Shown here piece by piece: positions 7,728 to 17,121 of a stretch of 50,135 nucleotides of DNA (its first letter is position 1; each line of letters begins with the position of its first letter). Under the pieces are notes generated by a model. It worked only from the letters and a program-made list of their open reading frames with translations, was not told where the DNA came from and searched no databases. Source of the DNA: Thermotoga sp. (lineage in GTDB: Bacteria; Thermotogota; Thermotogae; Mesoaciditogales; Mesoaciditogaceae). The stretch is from assembly GCA_020722015.1 (NCBI GenBank), contig DYLQ01000010.1:1-50135 (forward strand), in the 5' to 3' direction. Position numbers and translations under genes: made by a program.

Positions 7728-10700
7728 TTACGGATTGACTGGTTTTGGTGCGGAAACATTTGTGAAGGTCACAGTCACAGGACCTGCAACCGGATTACCA
7801 CCAGCGCTTATGTACGATGCACCTACCGTGATCGTAACCGTGTTTCCAGCAAGCGGTAACACATTAACCGGCGATCCGGATGTCGTCTTAAGACCCCAGA
7901 TATGGAGCAAACCGGTATTATAAGATGTGACAGGAACGAATTCCTGAGATGCCGGATTGGACGTGTAGGTTAAGCCATTGCTCAACTGGAAGGTGACGAT
8001 GCTTGCAGCCACACTCTTGTTGGTTAACGTTGCCATACGTTCGCTGAATCCGAGATCGAAGTAGTAAAAGTTACCTGATTTATACAGCGTGTTGTTAGGC
8101 TGGAGCACAGGTTTCGTGACATCGTAGTAGAACGATGTCGCTGAGCTTGTTGTTCCGCCGTTCAGAGCATAGTCCGTAGCCGAAGCTGTCAGGCTGTACA
8201 ACCCTGTCGTTGAAACGTAAGGCGTGTTATTCAGGTTGAGTGTCAAAGTTGCTGCCGTTATACCACCATTCACAAGTGCGCTGCTTACCACGTTAAGTCC
8301 TGGTTGCGATACAAAGGATCCGCCGGATATGAATTGATACGGATTGCCATTAACGTAGAATGTGGCTGTTTGTATCGGAATACTGTTAGGATCTTTTACA
8401 ACAATGGTCGCGATGTAAGTCGGCGTACCATATTCAAGGTTTATGAAATGATTCATATGATTGTACGGTATCGTTGCTGGATTCGTCTGAAGCGTAACGG
8501 TAACAGTTGGGCTCGCTGTACCAATTACAACTGTCGCAGCTGTCGTGTTAGAGTTGGACAGTTTGTTAAGACCATCTGTTGCCAAAACTGTCAATGTGTA
8601 TTTAGTGTTAGTATGCGTCGCTTTAAATGTCACGTAAGATGCCGGCGTAGAAGTAACTGGTGACGGAGTAAGTGGTGTACCAGAACTTGTGCCAGTAGCA
8701 TACGTGGCTTTAACCGTTAATTCATACCCATAGACAGTAGCAACGACAGTTGGAGTTGCACCCGAATAAACGTAACCGTTTAAAGGTGTAAGTTTTGAAG
8801 TATCTTTGTAGAAGCTCACACTTATCGTTGGTTTTACAGCGTCAACCCAGATTTGTAATGCCGTAGCCTTTTGATTTCCGGCGTTATCGGTTACCGTTGC
8901 CGTCACGGTCCATGTTCCGCTGCTGGTAGGAGCATCCAAAGTAACGGTGTAAGTTCCACTAAGTGTCTGACCGTATAAGTCTGTTGCAGAAACAGTCTTC
9001 AAAGTCGCTTGAGTACCATTCACAACTACGGACTTAATTCCGCTGAGATTGTCCGTCGCTTCAATTGTGAAGGTTACAGGTGTTCCTGCAGCCGCAACGT
9101 ATTTTCCGTAGCTGTATATCGTTCCGGTAGCAGCAGTCAATGTTGCCGTCGGAGCAGTGGTATCGTAAACGAAGACCGTTGAATGTGTGGCTGCTTGATA
9201 CGCCATATCGGTTACAGTTGCCGTATATGTATAAGTGGCATTAGTTGCTGGCAGCGCATATGTCCAAGACTTCGTATACGGATAAGCCGTGTAACTGTTA
9301 GAGACAAAGGTTGCTGAGGATACCACAGTAGATGATGGCTTGCTAAATGTCAACGTTGCGGCAACATCGGACTCGTTGTTGACCGTAAAGCTGACAGTCT
9401 GTGTCGCTTTATTGGTAAATACAAGCGTTGAGGACGGTGTAAATGCAACATTCGGTGCGCCAGCGTTGTTATTTACGACGTAGCCCGTCTTACTGCCGGT
9501 ATTTCCGACTCCGCTCGTTGCCACAAGCTTTATGTTGTACTTGCCATCCGGCAAGGTATTAAGGTTTTTCCACAAGAAATCATAAGACACGCTCGTTGCG
9601 TTGTTCGCAGAGGTTGATCCGATCGTAACCCATGCTCCGTTGTCAGCACCGGTAGCACCAAGTGTCTGATAGGAAAGGGTCAATTGCGAAATTCCAGAAT
9701 ACACATCCGTCGCAGTTCCGAGTATGGTTATCGAAGATGCATCTGCGGTTAAATGCGTAGACGGAAGTTTTACCGTTGGCGTTGAGTTATCTATCTTCAC
9801 AACGTACGGAGCTTCAATCTGCGTTGCCCTTTGATCTGCATTGGTAAGAATTACAACCTTGTACGTCCCGGATGCAGATATTGTGAAGGCATAAGTAGAT
9901 GTGTAATTACCGGTTTGAGATGCAGAAACGGTCGTTCCGTTGTAAAGGTAAACTTTATTCATCGCATATATCCAATTCGGATTAACATTTGCCGTTATCG
10001 TCGCAGATTTAACGTACCCATTCACGGGAGCAGATGGAGTTGTCTCAAGAGAGGTTGTAAAGACATCCTGAATAGGTCTGTACACGTTGACCGTTGCAGG
10101 AGATGTCAAAGCAGTTGCAACGTTGAGAGCAAGATCTTCTGCACTTATCCATGACTTATAGGTGCCTGGCAATAGATTTGCCGTGTTAACAGTTGTCGTC
10201 CACAATCCAGTCGAATTTTGTGTAAGAGAGTACATATTAGTTGTAGCGCCATCCGTTTGAAGATTGAGAGTTACACTGCTAAGATATGGACTTGTCACGC
10301 TTGCCACAACCGTTATGGTTCCGGAGGCAGCATAGGAAACCGGTGAACTTGAAAGTCCGATCAGGTTAGCGTAATGGATGACTGGAGGTATAGCTACCCT
10401 TACAATCGTAAGATTAAGAGTCGAAGAAAGATTTGCGTAATTGACAACCTTTGCCGTGAACGATTCGGTTGCTCCATTCGAAAGACCAGAAACATCCGCC
10501 GTTACAGTGCCATTTTGTGTAAGAGAGAATGGCTGTGTTCCAAGCGTGGCCGATGATGTCATCCAGTATGGATCGTACGCGTAAACCTGGAAGGTTGTCG
10601 GATTGACTCCAACGTAGAGCGTATTTCCACTTGATTGAATGCCTTTGTAGGATGCCCTCAAAACAGGCGTGGCTTTTACAACAACATAAGTCCTTGACTC

Positions 10701-11720
10701 TGAAGCCACACTTCCATCTATGGATTTATCCTTGAACATAAATGTCGTCGATCCGGGAGATGTAAGCGCACTTGCAGGCACGGATATCGAATAGGATTTG
10801 TTGAGAACTGAAACGGCCGTTGCAACGTTCACGTAAGTCGCAAACGGAGTACCGTTTATGAGGAAGCCCTCATACTGAGAGGTGTAATCCGTCGCACCCG
10901 CAGTGAATGAAACGCCACTCAAACCGTTTATGTAATTGGTATTATAAAGCGGCGTTGCGGCACTGAGTGTTACTTTCTGTACTGCCGGATATGTTATGTA
11001 GAAGTTTCCCGGTTCGGAAGAGCCGATAAGTTGGCCTGCGTTTCCGTAGAAATTAACCCAGAAAGTGTGAGGTCCGACATGATTGGCAGAGATGCTGTAA
11101 AGGGCAACAAAACTCTTCTGAACTACGAATGATGTTCCAGCAATGGTGGCTTTGAGCACAGATGATAAGGTTGTTGGAGATGCAGGTATTGGCTGATTAT
11201 CAACGTAAACTGAAACTCCTCCAACCGCATTGGCACCATTACCCACATTCACCGTGAATATAACGGATTGGTTGTTGTTTTGCGCTGGATAGGTGTAAAC
11301 GTAAGGATATGGATTGTTAAGTCTAACAGCGTAGGTTATAGAACCAACTGACGTCAAAGGAGCAACATCAACTGTTTCAGTCGCAGATGCAGTTAAGCCA
11401 TTTTTACCGTACACGGTTATACCCAATGGATATAGACTTTCCGCTATAACGGTGGGTGCCGTGAAGGTAAAGGTTGCAGGATTTGATGTCTTTGTGACGG
11501 TCGATCCTTCAAATGTTGCAACTATTTTCGATATTCCACCGCCACCTCCGGCAGTCACCGCCAAATTAAACGGCTGTCCGGAATAAGCTGTTATAGTAGT
11601 CGGTGAGATGCTGATAAGCGACGGAGGCGTTTTCGGTTGAGGCAAAATACAACTCGATAACACCAACGCTAAAACTATCACCGACATCAAGAGCAGACCC
11701 AGTTTCCCCTTTTTACTCAT
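7728..11720 (-). CDS. Very large Ig-like repeat surface lipoprotein
   Basis: This 1330-residue protein starts with a lipoprotein signal peptide: basic MSKKGK, a hydrophobic core and the lipobox LSSC (cysteine near residue 24). The remainder is rich in Thr, Ser, Ala, Val, Asn and Tyr, with many beta-strand-like segments. Recurring motifs such as YDTTAPTATL, ATVTDNAGN, ATDYALNGG and YYDVTKPVL, about every 80-110 residues, are typical of tandem bacterial Ig-like domains. The C-terminal segment (FSERMAT) resembles an SbsA-like Ig domain. It is probably anchored on the cell surface or outer sheath; its ligand is unknown. The ATG at 11720 is used, though the strong GGAGG is 34 bases upstream across a hairpin. 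A TTG at 11726 is also in frame. Confidence 0.85.
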   Translation of the reverse strand: MSKKGKLGLLLMSVIVLALVLSSCILPQPKTPPSLISISPTTITAYSGQPFNLAVTAGGGGGISKIVATFEGSTVTKTSNPATFTFTAPTVIAESLYPLGITVYGKNGLTASATETVDVAPLTSVGSITYAVRLNNPYPYVYTYPAQNNNQSVIFTVNVGNGANAVGGVSVYVDNQPIPASPTTLSSVLKATIAGTSFVVQKSFVALYSISANHVGPHTFWVNFYGNAGQLIGSSEPGNFYITYPAVQKVTLSAATPLYNTNYINGLSGVSFTAGATDYTSQYEGFLINGTPFATYVNVATAVSVLNKSYSISVPASALTSPGSTTFMFKDKSIDGSVASESRTYVVVKATPVLRASYKGIQSSGNTLYVGVNPTTFQVYAYDPYWMTSSATLGTQPFSLTQNGTVTADVSGLSNGATESFTAKVVNYANLSSTLNLTIVRVAIPPVIHYANLIGLSSSPVSYAASGTITVVASVTSPYLSSVTLNLQTDGATTNMYSLTQNSTGLWTTTVNTANLLPGTYKSWISAEDLALNVATALTSPATVNVYRPIQDVFTTSLETTPSAPVNGYVKSATITANVNPNWIYAMNKVYLYNGTTVSASQTGNYTSTYAFTISASGTYKVVILTNADQRATQIEAPYVVKIDNSTPTVKLPSTHLTADASSITILGTATDVYSGISQLTLSYQTLGATGADNGAWVTIGSTSANNATSVSYDFLWKNLNTLPDGKYNIKLVATSGVGNTGSKTGYVVNNNAGAPNVAFTPSSTLVFTNKATQTVSFTVNNESDVAATLTFSKPSSTVVSSATFVSNSYTAYPYTKSWTYALPATNATYTYTATVTDMAYQAATHSTVFVYDTTAPTATLTAATGTIYSYGKYVAAAGTPVTFTIEATDNLSGIKSVVVNGTQATLKTVSATDLYGQTLSGTYTVTLDAPTSSGTWTVTATVTDNAGNQKATALQIWVDAVKPTISVSFYKDTSKLTPLNGYVYSGATPTVVATVYGYELTVKATYATGTSSGTPLTPSPVTSTPASYVTFKATHTNTKYTLTVLATDGLNKLSNSNTTAATVVIGTASPTVTVTLQTNPATIPYNHMNHFINLEYGTPTYIATIVVKDPNSIPIQTATFYVNGNPYQFISGGSFVSQPGLNVVSSALVNGGITAATLTLNLNNTPYVSTTGLYSLTASATDYALNGGTTSSATSFYYDVTKPVLQPNNTLYKSGNFYYFDLGFSERMATLTNKSVAASIVTFQLSNGLTYTSNPASQEFVPVTSYNTGLLHIWGLKTTSGSPVNVLPLAGNTVTITVGASYISAGGNPVAGPVTVTFTNVSAPKPVNP

Positions 11721-11727
11721 GGGCAAT

Positions 11728-11764
11728 CCTGGTTACTCGTTGAGCACCAGGAGACACCTCCTTT
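11728..11764 (-). promoter_or_regulatory. Hairpin between strong Shine-Dalgarno sequence and start codon
   Basis: On the minus strand AAAGGAGGTG (11755-11764) is the only strong binding site, but it is 34 bases before the ATG. A hairpin, CCTGGT paired with ACCAGG (11746-11751 and 11728-11733) with an inner CTC/GAG, fills the gap. If folded, it leaves about 10 unpaired spacer bases, which is near optimal. An in-frame GTG at 11747 is blocked by a TAA four codons later, so translation cannot simply begin next to the site. Confidence 0.55.
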
Positions 11765-11830
11765 ACAAAAATTTTATTTCTTCAAAAACCAACTCCCCCT
11801 GCGGGCGAGACAGAGGATGGATTATTGAAA

Positions 11831-11859
11831 ATTATACTATGTAAATTCAAGAATGTCAA
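11831..11859 (-). promoter_or_regulatory. Full-consensus promoter of the lipoprotein gene
   Basis: On the minus strand TTGACA (11854-11859) and TATAAT (11831-11836) are separated by exactly 17 bases, a perfect sigma-70/sigma-A type promoter. The -35 begins 2 bases after the rho stop codon. It implies strong independent expression of the surface lipoprotein, with a leader of about 100 bases. Confidence 0.88.
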
Positions 11860-11860
11860 G

Positions 11861-13183
11861 TTATCTTACAGCGTCTTTTTCATTTCTTAGTAAATCAAAG
11901 AAATCCTCGTTGCTTTTGGTTTCTTTGAGCTTTGACATCATAAGCGTTATTGCCTCTTCGGAGTTCATAGAACTTATAAATCTCCTCAACAACCAAACAT
12001 TTTTGAGTGTCTTTTCGTCGAAAAGCAATTCTTCTTTTCTTGTTCCCGAGAGATTGAGATCCATCGCGGGGAAGATTCTTTTGTTTGCGAGTTGCCTTGA
12101 TAAAACGAGTTCCATGTTGCCGGTACCTTTGAATTCCTCGAATATGACATCGTCCATCTTCGATCCAGTTTCAACAAGCGCCGTTGCTATTATGGTAAGA
12201 CTTCCGCCTTCTTCTATGTTTCTGGCAGCGCCAAAGAAGTGCTTAGGTTTATACAGTGCTGATGCATCAACTCCTCCCGAGAGCAATTTGCCGGATGGGG
12301 GCAGGTAAAGGTTGTAAGCGCGTGCGAGCCTTGTTATGCTGTCAAGCAAGATCACGACATCGTAGTGGTATTCAACGAGTCTTTTGGCTTTTTCAAGTGC
12401 GAGTTCGGCTATTTCGATTTGCTTTTCGGAAGGCATATCGAATGGAGCGGCTATTACTTCGGCCTTGACGGATCTTTGCATGTCCGTTACCTCTTCAGGC
12501 CTCTCGTCTATGAGAAGTACCATTCTTTCCGTGTTGGGATGATTCGCGGCTATGCCGTTGGCTATGTGCTTGAGTATGGTTGTCTTTCCGGCTTTAGGAG
12601 GAGAGACGATGAGGCCCCTTTGACCTTTGCCTATCGGAGAGAAGATGTCTATCAAGCGGGTATCAAAGTATTGAGGCTCTGTTTCAAGTACGAATCGTTC
12701 ATTTGGATAGAGTGCCGTGAGATCTTCGAAATTCACCCTTTCATTCGAGAAACTTATGTCTTTGTAATTTATAGCCTCGATTTTCAAAAGCGCAAAGTAT
12801 TTTTCTCCTTCTTTCGGAGACCTCGTCTGTCCGGAGACCGTGTCTCCGTCCAAGAGTCCAAACTTTTTTATTTGGGACGGTGAGACGTATATGTCATTTG
12901 GACTGGGCAAGTAATTATCGACTCTTAAAAGTCCGTACCCGCCTTCGTGAATTTTGAGTACCCCTTCTTTGAATTTATATCCCTTTGATTCCGTCTGAAT
13001 TTTGAGTATTTCCGAGATGAGGTCGTCTTTTCTGTACTGGGCAACTCTTTGAATTCCAAGACTCTTTGCTATTTCGTAAAGCTCTTTGATCTTCATCTCT
13101 TGAAGTTTTTTTATGTCTAAATCCGTAACGTCAAACTTTTTGGCTTTTTCTTGATCCTCGACCACAAAGAACTCCTTTCCCAT
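11861..13183 (-). CDS. rho: Transcription termination factor Rho
   Basis: Rho is the hexameric RNA-dependent ATPase helicase that ends transcription at factor-dependent sites. The protein (440 residues from the ATG at 13183) has an N-terminal Rho_N helical domain ([14 protein letters not shown]), a cold-shock-like RNA-binding domain ([19 protein letters not shown]), Walker [10 protein letters not shown], Walker [17 protein letters not shown], and the R-loop region [16 protein letters not shown]. The ATG overlaps the TGA of the upstream transaldolase gene (TGATG). An in-frame TTG at 13213 would add ten residues; neither start has a strong binding site. No terminator is visible after the stop, and the lipoprotein promoter follows directly. 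Confidence 0.95.
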   Translation of the reverse strand: MGKEFFVVEDQEKAKKFDVTDLDIKKLQEMKIKELYEIAKSLGIQRVAQYRKDDLISEILKIQTESKGYKFKEGVLKIHEGGYGLLRVDNYLPSPNDIYVSPSQIKKFGLLDGDTVSGQTRSPKEGEKYFALLKIEAINYKDISFSNERVNFEDLTALYPNERFVLETEPQYFDTRLIDIFSPIGKGQRGLIVSPPKAGKTTILKHIANGIAANHPNTERMVLLIDERPEEVTDMQRSVKAEVIAAPFDMPSEKQIEIAELALEKAKRLVEYHYDVVILLDSITRLARAYNLYLPPSGKLLSGGVDASALYKPKHFFGAARNIEEGGSLTIIATALVETGSKMDDVIFEEFKGTGNMELVLSRQLANKRIFPAMDLNLSGTRKEELLFDEKTLKNVWLLRRFISSMNSEEAITLMMSKLKETKSNEDFFDLLRNEKDAVR

Positions 13184-13839
13184 CACTTTAAATTTTCTTG
13201 GTATTTCTTCCAATCATTCAAAAACCTTTGAAGTCCTACATCTGTTAACGTGTGCCTGAACATCTGCTTTATCACTTCAAATGGAATAGTTGCGATGTGA
13301 GCGCCAATTAAAGCTGCGATTCTAACATGTTCAGGACTTCTTATACTCGCCGCTATAACTTCCGTTTTATAGCCGTAATTGGAGTAAACACTGAGTATAT
13401 CGCTTAGAACATTCATGCCGTTGTTTCCTATATCGTCCAAGCGTCCGATGAACGGACTCACGAAGTTTGCTCCCGCTTTTGCCGCAAGTAAGGCTTGGTT
13501 TGCGCTGAATACGAGTGTAACATTCGTCTTTATGCCCATTTGAGAGAGAGTGCGCACGGCCTTCATACCATCTTCCGTCATGGGTATTTTTATCGTCACG
13601 TTATCCGCTATTTTTGAAAGGTCTTTTGCTTCTTTTACCATCCCATTGTAATCTGTCGAAACGACTTCAGCACTTACGGGGCCTTTGACGATATCGCATA
13701 TTTCCGCGATTCTCGTTTTGAAATCTATTTTCCCTTCTTTTGATACAAGCGTCGGATTTGTCGTAACGCCATCCAAGATACCCCACGCCGCCGCTGTTTT
13801 TATCTCATCAATGTTGGCGGTATCAATGAATATTTTCAT
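13183..13839 (-). CDS. Small transaldolase / fructose-6-phosphate aldolase family
   Basis: This 218-residue TIM-barrel protein belongs to the short transaldolase family (TalC/Fsa), which either transfers dihydroxyacetone units in the pentose phosphate pathway or cleaves fructose 6-phosphate. Visible motifs are [11 protein letters not shown] at the N-terminus, [13 protein letters not shown], the Schiff-base lysine segment [12 protein letters not shown] near residue 85, and [13 protein letters not shown]. Length is typical. Motifs alone do not separate transaldolase from aldolase activity, so no gene symbol is given. AGAGGTGATTT precedes the ATG. It lies between a small membrane protein gene and rho, probably in one transcript. 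Confidence 0.9.
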   Translation of the reverse strand: MKIFIDTANIDEIKTAAAWGILDGVTTNPTLVSKEGKIDFKTRIAEICDIVKGPVSAEVVSTDYNGMVKEAKDLSKIADNVTIKIPMTEDGMKAVRTLSQMGIKTNVTLVFSANQALLAAKAGANFVSPFIGRLDDIGNNGMNVLSDILSVYSNYGYKTEVIAASIRSPEHVRIAALIGAHIATIPFEVIKQMFRHTLTDVGLQRFLNDWKKYQENLK

Positions 13840-13853
13840 AAATCACCTCTTTT

Positions 13854-14120
13854 TCAATCTGCAACGTGGATTGCAAGTTCGTAAAGTACGATGTAAACGC
13901 CTATATTTTCGAATATGGCAAGTACGATAAAGTACAATTTGTAATCCCATTTTTTTGTTAAAACCGAAAGCAGAAGAATACCAAAAACTCCTCCAAAGAA
14001 CGTGTAAAGTATCTGATTGAATTTGCTAACTTTTAAAGAAGCATCCTCTTTACTTTTAGACCATGTCATAAAAGAAGAGATGATGTTTACAACAACGAAG
14101 AAGGTTATTGTTTGCCACAT
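13854..14120 (-). CDS. Small membrane protein of unknown function
   Basis: This 88-residue protein has about three hydrophobic spans (near residues 4-20, 35-57 and 62-84) and a short charged loop (SKSKEDASLK). I do not recognise the family. It begins directly after the terminator that follows rplQ and has no Shine-Dalgarno sequence before the ATG. It therefore depends on read-through, an unseen promoter within rplQ, or a later start. It ends 14 bases before the transaldolase gene on the same strand. Confidence 0.55.
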   Translation of the reverse strand: MWQTITFFVVVNIISSFMTWSKSKEDASLKVSKFNQILYTFFGGVFGILLLSVLTKKWDYKLYFIVLAIFENIGVYIVLYELAIHVAD

Positions 14121-14125
14121 AACGC

Positions 14126-14152
14126 AAAAAGACTACCCAAGACGGGTAGTCT
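14126..14152 (-). terminator. Intrinsic terminator at the end of the ribosomal protein operon
   Basis: A 9-bp perfect hairpin, AGACTACCC (14130-14138) and GGGTAGTCT (14144-14152) with a 5-base loop, is followed on the minus strand by five T residues. It lies 2 bases past the rplQ stop codon. Confidence 0.9.
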
Positions 14153-14154
14153 CA

Positions 14155-14514
14155 TCATGACTCTTTGACAAGTTGGAAAATTGCCATTTCGGCATCATCG
14201 CCCTGCCTTTTCTTCATCTTTATGATCCTGGTGTAACCGCCTTTTCTTCCGGCATACTTCGGGGCTATCTCATCTACAACTTTGTTGGTCAATTTCTCGT
14301 CGTTGAGAAATGTGTTTACGTACCTTCTCGCCGAAAGGTCTTTTGCGATGGCATGAGTTATCATCCTTTCGGCAAATATGGAGGCGGCTTTAGCCTTTTC
14401 CGTGGTTGTGATTATTGTTCCATGAATAAACAATTCACGCACTAAACTTCGCATCAACGCTTTTCTCTCGTCACTTGGTCTCGAAAGCGCATGCAATTTC
14501 ACTCTATGTCTCAT
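14155..14514 (-). CDS. rplQ: 50S ribosomal protein L17
   Basis: This 119-residue protein of the large subunit lies near the peptide exit tunnel. The N-terminus RHRVKLHALSRPSDERKA and the segment TTTEKAKA are hallmarks of L17. It is the last gene of the ribosomal block, directly after rpoA as in most bacteria, with GGAGG just before its ATG, and is followed at once by a terminator. Confidence 0.97.
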   Translation of the reverse strand: MRHRVKLHALSRPSDERKALMRSLVRELFIHGTIITTTEKAKAASIFAERMITHAIAKDLSARRYVNTFLNDEKLTNKVVDEIAPKYAGRKGGYTRIIKMKKRQGDDAEMAIFQLVKES

Positions 14515-14526
14515 TTCAATCCTCCG

Positions 14527-15528
14527 TTATTCAGCCTTGAGTTTAAGTCCAAGTTTACCAAGCTTTTCATTTATTTCTTCCAAAGATTTCGTTCCAAAAT
14601 TTTTTATCTTGAGAAGTGATTTTTCGTCTTTCTGAAGAAGTTCTCCTACCGTTTCTATTTTACCACGTTTCAAAGAGTTAAGTGATCTTACGGAAAGCTC
14701 AAGGTCTTCAATTCTCATTTTATCGTAAATCGCAAATGAATCTGAAGGCATTGGCTCTTCGAGAGTAGATGTTTCTTTTTCCTCTTTTTTGTCATTTTCA
14801 ACGACAACCTGATTTTCTTTCTGACCCTGAAGGTTGTTCAGCAGAAATTCAAAGTGCTCTATGAGAATGTCAAGGGCAGTTTTGAGAGCAGAAATAGGAT
14901 CTACAGATCTTTTTGTCCATATCTCAAGTATGAGCCTGTCATAGTCTATTTTCTTTCCCACTCTGAAATCTTCCGTGCGAAAGTTAACACGCACAACGGG
15001 AGTGAAAATTCCATCAACGGGCAGCATTTGAACGTCATTGCTTACGTCCATTTCAGATACGGGAAGATACCCTTTTCCTTTTTCGACGAAAAACTCCATG
15101 TAAAAATCGGCATCTTCGTTAAGCGTCGCTATTTTCAATTCAGGATTTGCTATTTTAATTTCAAGAGGACATTTTATGTCTCTTGCTCTGACTATGCCGG
15201 CACCTTTTTTCTGGACGGTCATGACGACCGGTTCTTCTTTGATCTGGACATTTTCTTTGACCTGAATCTGTTTAACGTTAAGGAGAATTTGGAGTATATC
15301 TTCTTTAACGCCTTTTACCGCATCGTATTCATGATAAACGTCTTTTATCTTAACGCGAGTTACCGCCAATGACGGAATGGAAGATAAAAGTATTCTTCTG
15401 AGGGCATTTCCAATCATCACACCATAACCGCGCTCGAGTGGTTGAACGGAATACCTTGCGTAAAGATATCCTCTGTCTTCTTTTTCCTCCTCAAGTATAA
15501 ACCTTTCAGGTTTAACGTAATTAAGCAT
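14527..15528 (-). CDS. rpoA: RNA polymerase alpha subunit
   Basis: The alpha subunit dimerises to nucleate RNA polymerase assembly and contacts promoter UP elements and regulators. The 333 residues show an N-terminal domain with GNALRRILLSSIPS near residue 42, then a charged linker around 235-260 (KENQVVVENDKKEEKETS). The C-terminal helix-hairpin-helix domain (IEDLELSVRSLNSLKR, LLKIKNFGTKSLEEI) follows. Length is normal. It lies between rpsD and rplQ, the usual alpha-operon position, with GAGGTGG before its ATG. Confidence 0.97.
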   Translation of the reverse strand: MLNYVKPERFILEEEKEDRGYLYARYSVQPLERGYGVMIGNALRRILLSSIPSLAVTRVKIKDVYHEYDAVKGVKEDILQILLNVKQIQVKENVQIKEEPVVMTVQKKGAGIVRARDIKCPLEIKIANPELKIATLNEDADFYMEFFVEKGKGYLPVSEMDVSNDVQMLPVDGIFTPVVRVNFRTEDFRVGKKIDYDRLILEIWTKRSVDPISALKTALDILIEHFEFLLNNLQGQKENQVVVENDKKEEKETSTLEEPMPSDSFAIYDKMRIEDLELSVRSLNSLKRGKIETVGELLQKDEKSLLKIKNFGTKSLEEINEKLGKLGLKLKAE

Positions 15529-15549
15529 TAAACCACCTCACGTGAATTC

Positions 15550-16176
15550 TCACTTGGAATACAACTCGACGATGTCTTGAACATCGAGTGGAAGTTCTAT
15601 TTCTTCTCTATCGGGCATCCTGACGAATTTCCCTCTGAAAAGATCGTAGTTTACCTCAAGCCATGGTGAAACCGTGTGGGTAGATCGAGTCTCTATCGCT
15701 TTTTTGACGTCAACGTTGCTTCTTATTTTCTCTTTAAGTTCTATCTCGTCTCCCGGCTTCAATTCGTAAGAAGGTATATCAATTCTCCTGCCATTCACCA
15801 CGATATGTCCATGATTGACGAGTTGACGAGCATGAGAACGCGATATCGCAAAGCCAAGTTTGAAAACCACGTTGTCGAGTCTCGCCTCGGCTTCTCTTAT
15901 CAGCATGGTACCTGTAACACCTTTTGTTTTGATGGCTTCATCAAAATATCTTCTAAATTGGCGCTCAAGCACACCATATGTCCTTTTCATAGTCTGTTTC
16001 GATCTCAATTGTCTTGCATACTGGGTCATCTTGAGACGATCTTTACCATGTTGGCCCGGCGCGTATGGCCTTTTTTCAACAGGACATTTCGGTGTGTAAC
16101 ATTTCTCCCCCTTCAGGAAGAGCTTCTTACCCTCCCGTCTGCACAATTTACAGACAGGATCTATGTACCTTGCCAT
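15550..16176 (-). CDS. rpsD: 30S ribosomal protein S4
   Basis: S4 (208 residues) binds 16S rRNA early in small-subunit assembly and in many bacteria represses its own operon. It starts MARYIDPVCKLCRREGKKL and carries cysteines C9, C12, C26 and C30, forming a zinc-binding knuckle as in the zinc-containing S4 type. The S4 RNA-binding domain follows (LDNVVFKLGFAISRSHARQL). GGAGG lies before the ATG. Confidence 0.97.
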   Translation of the reverse strand: MARYIDPVCKLCRREGKKLFLKGEKCYTPKCPVEKRPYAPGQHGKDRLKMTQYARQLRSKQTMKRTYGVLERQFRRYFDEAIKTKGVTGTMLIREAEARLDNVVFKLGFAISRSHARQLVNHGHIVVNGRRIDIPSYELKPGDEIELKEKIRSNVDVKKAIETRSTHTVSPWLEVNYDLFRGKFVRMPDREEIELPLDVQDIVELYSK

Positions 16177-16190
16177 TTATCAAAACCTCC

Positions 16191-16580
16191 TTACATTCTC
16201 CTCTTCTTTTTAGGACGACATCCGTTATGGGGGATTGGTGTTATATCTTTTATGCTTTGAACCTCTAATCCCGCAGCCTGAAGACCTCTAACGGCCGATT
16301 CACGACCTGGACCAGGTCCGTTGACAAACACATCAACTTTTCTTACTCCAAAGTTGATAGATTCTTTTGCAACTTTATCGGCAGCCATCTGAGCGGCAAA
16401 AGGAGTTGATTTCCTCGATCCTGAAAACCCAACGTCCCCACCGCTTGACCACGTTACGACATTTCCATCCTTATCGGATATCGTTATTATGGTGTTGTTA
16501 AAACTTGACAGGATATGTGCAACACCGTAATCAAAATGCACTCTTTTTTTTGAAGACGTTTTTTTCTTCTTTTCAGCCAT
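16191..16580 (-). CDS. rpsK: 30S ribosomal protein S11
   Basis: This 129-residue protein of the 30S platform is recognised by [30 protein letters not shown] and [14 protein letters not shown]. It has a short basic N-terminal extension ([10 protein letters not shown]). It lies between rpsM and rpsD, and AGGAGAG precedes its ATG. Confidence 0.97.
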   Translation of the reverse strand: MAEKKKKTSSKKRVHFDYGVAHILSSFNNTIITISDKDGNVVTWSSGGDVGFSGSRKSTPFAAQMAADKVAKESINFGVRKVDVFVNGPGPGRESAVRGLQAAGLEVQSIKDITPIPHNGCRPKKKRRM

Positions 16581-16600
16581 TCGATAGTTCTCTCCTTTTA

Positions 16601-16966
16601 CTATTTTTTAGCACCGACACCATGCGATGGACCTTTTCTTGTTCTCGCATTTGTGCGTGTCCTCTGTCCCCTTACGGGCAATCCGAGTCTATGTCTTGTT
16701 CCCCTGTAAGAGCCTGTTTCGATCAAGCGCTTTATGTTTCTCTGTATTTCCATTTTGAGATCACCTTCAACTTTGTAGTGCTCATTTATGTATTGAGTGA
16801 TTTTTCTGATCTCATCATCGCTTAGATCTTTGATCTTCTTGTTAAGGGAGATACCCGTTGCGTCCAAAATTTCAATAGCCCTCGTTCTGCCTACACCATA
16901 AAGGTACGTAAGGCCTATAAATGCGTGCTTTTCATTTGGTAGATCAACACCAAGAATACGAGCCAT
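16601..16966 (-). CDS. rpsM: 30S ribosomal protein S13
   Basis: S13 (121 residues) sits in the 30S head and contacts the P-site tRNA and L5. It has a helix-two-turn-helix segment ([14 protein letters not shown]) and the conserved basic C-terminus [19 protein letters not shown]. It begins [13 protein letters not shown]. The gene follows rpmJ, the standard order. Confidence 0.97.
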   Translation of the reverse strand: MARILGVDLPNEKHAFIGLTYLYGVGRTRAIEILDATGISLNKKIKDLSDDEIRKITQYINEHYKVEGDLKMEIQRNIKRLIETGSYRGTRHRLGLPVRGQRTRTNARTRKGPSHGVGAKK

Positions 16967-16984
16967 TTATCCTTCAACCCCTCC

Positions 16985-17101
16985 TTATCCCTGTCTCTGA
17001 TTGTGCTTTGGGTTTTTGGAGCAAATGACCCTAATCACACCATTTCTTTTGACAATTCTACATGAATCACAGCGCTTCTTGACCGAAGCTTGAACTTTCA
17101 T
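16985..17101 (-). CDS. rpmJ: 50S ribosomal protein L36
   Basis: A short gene of 38 codons encodes a protein starting [19 protein letters not shown]. It has the zinc-ribbon ligands of L36 (CxxC, then a single C and a H in CSKNPKH) and ends NQRQG. GGAGG lies 8 bases before the ATG. It is the zinc-containing form and sits between infA and rpsM as expected. Confidence 0.96.
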   Translation of the reverse strand: MKVQASVKKRCDSCRIVKRNGVIRVICSKNPKHNQRQG

Positions 17102-17121
17102 GATCCAAACCTCCTTTTAAT

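Noticed and set aside
7690-7923. Plus-strand open frames inside the large lipoprotein gene (also 8304-8663 and 9831-10154)
   Set aside because: They are antisense shadows. The minus strand has a continuous 1330-codon frame with signal peptide, promoter and terminator.
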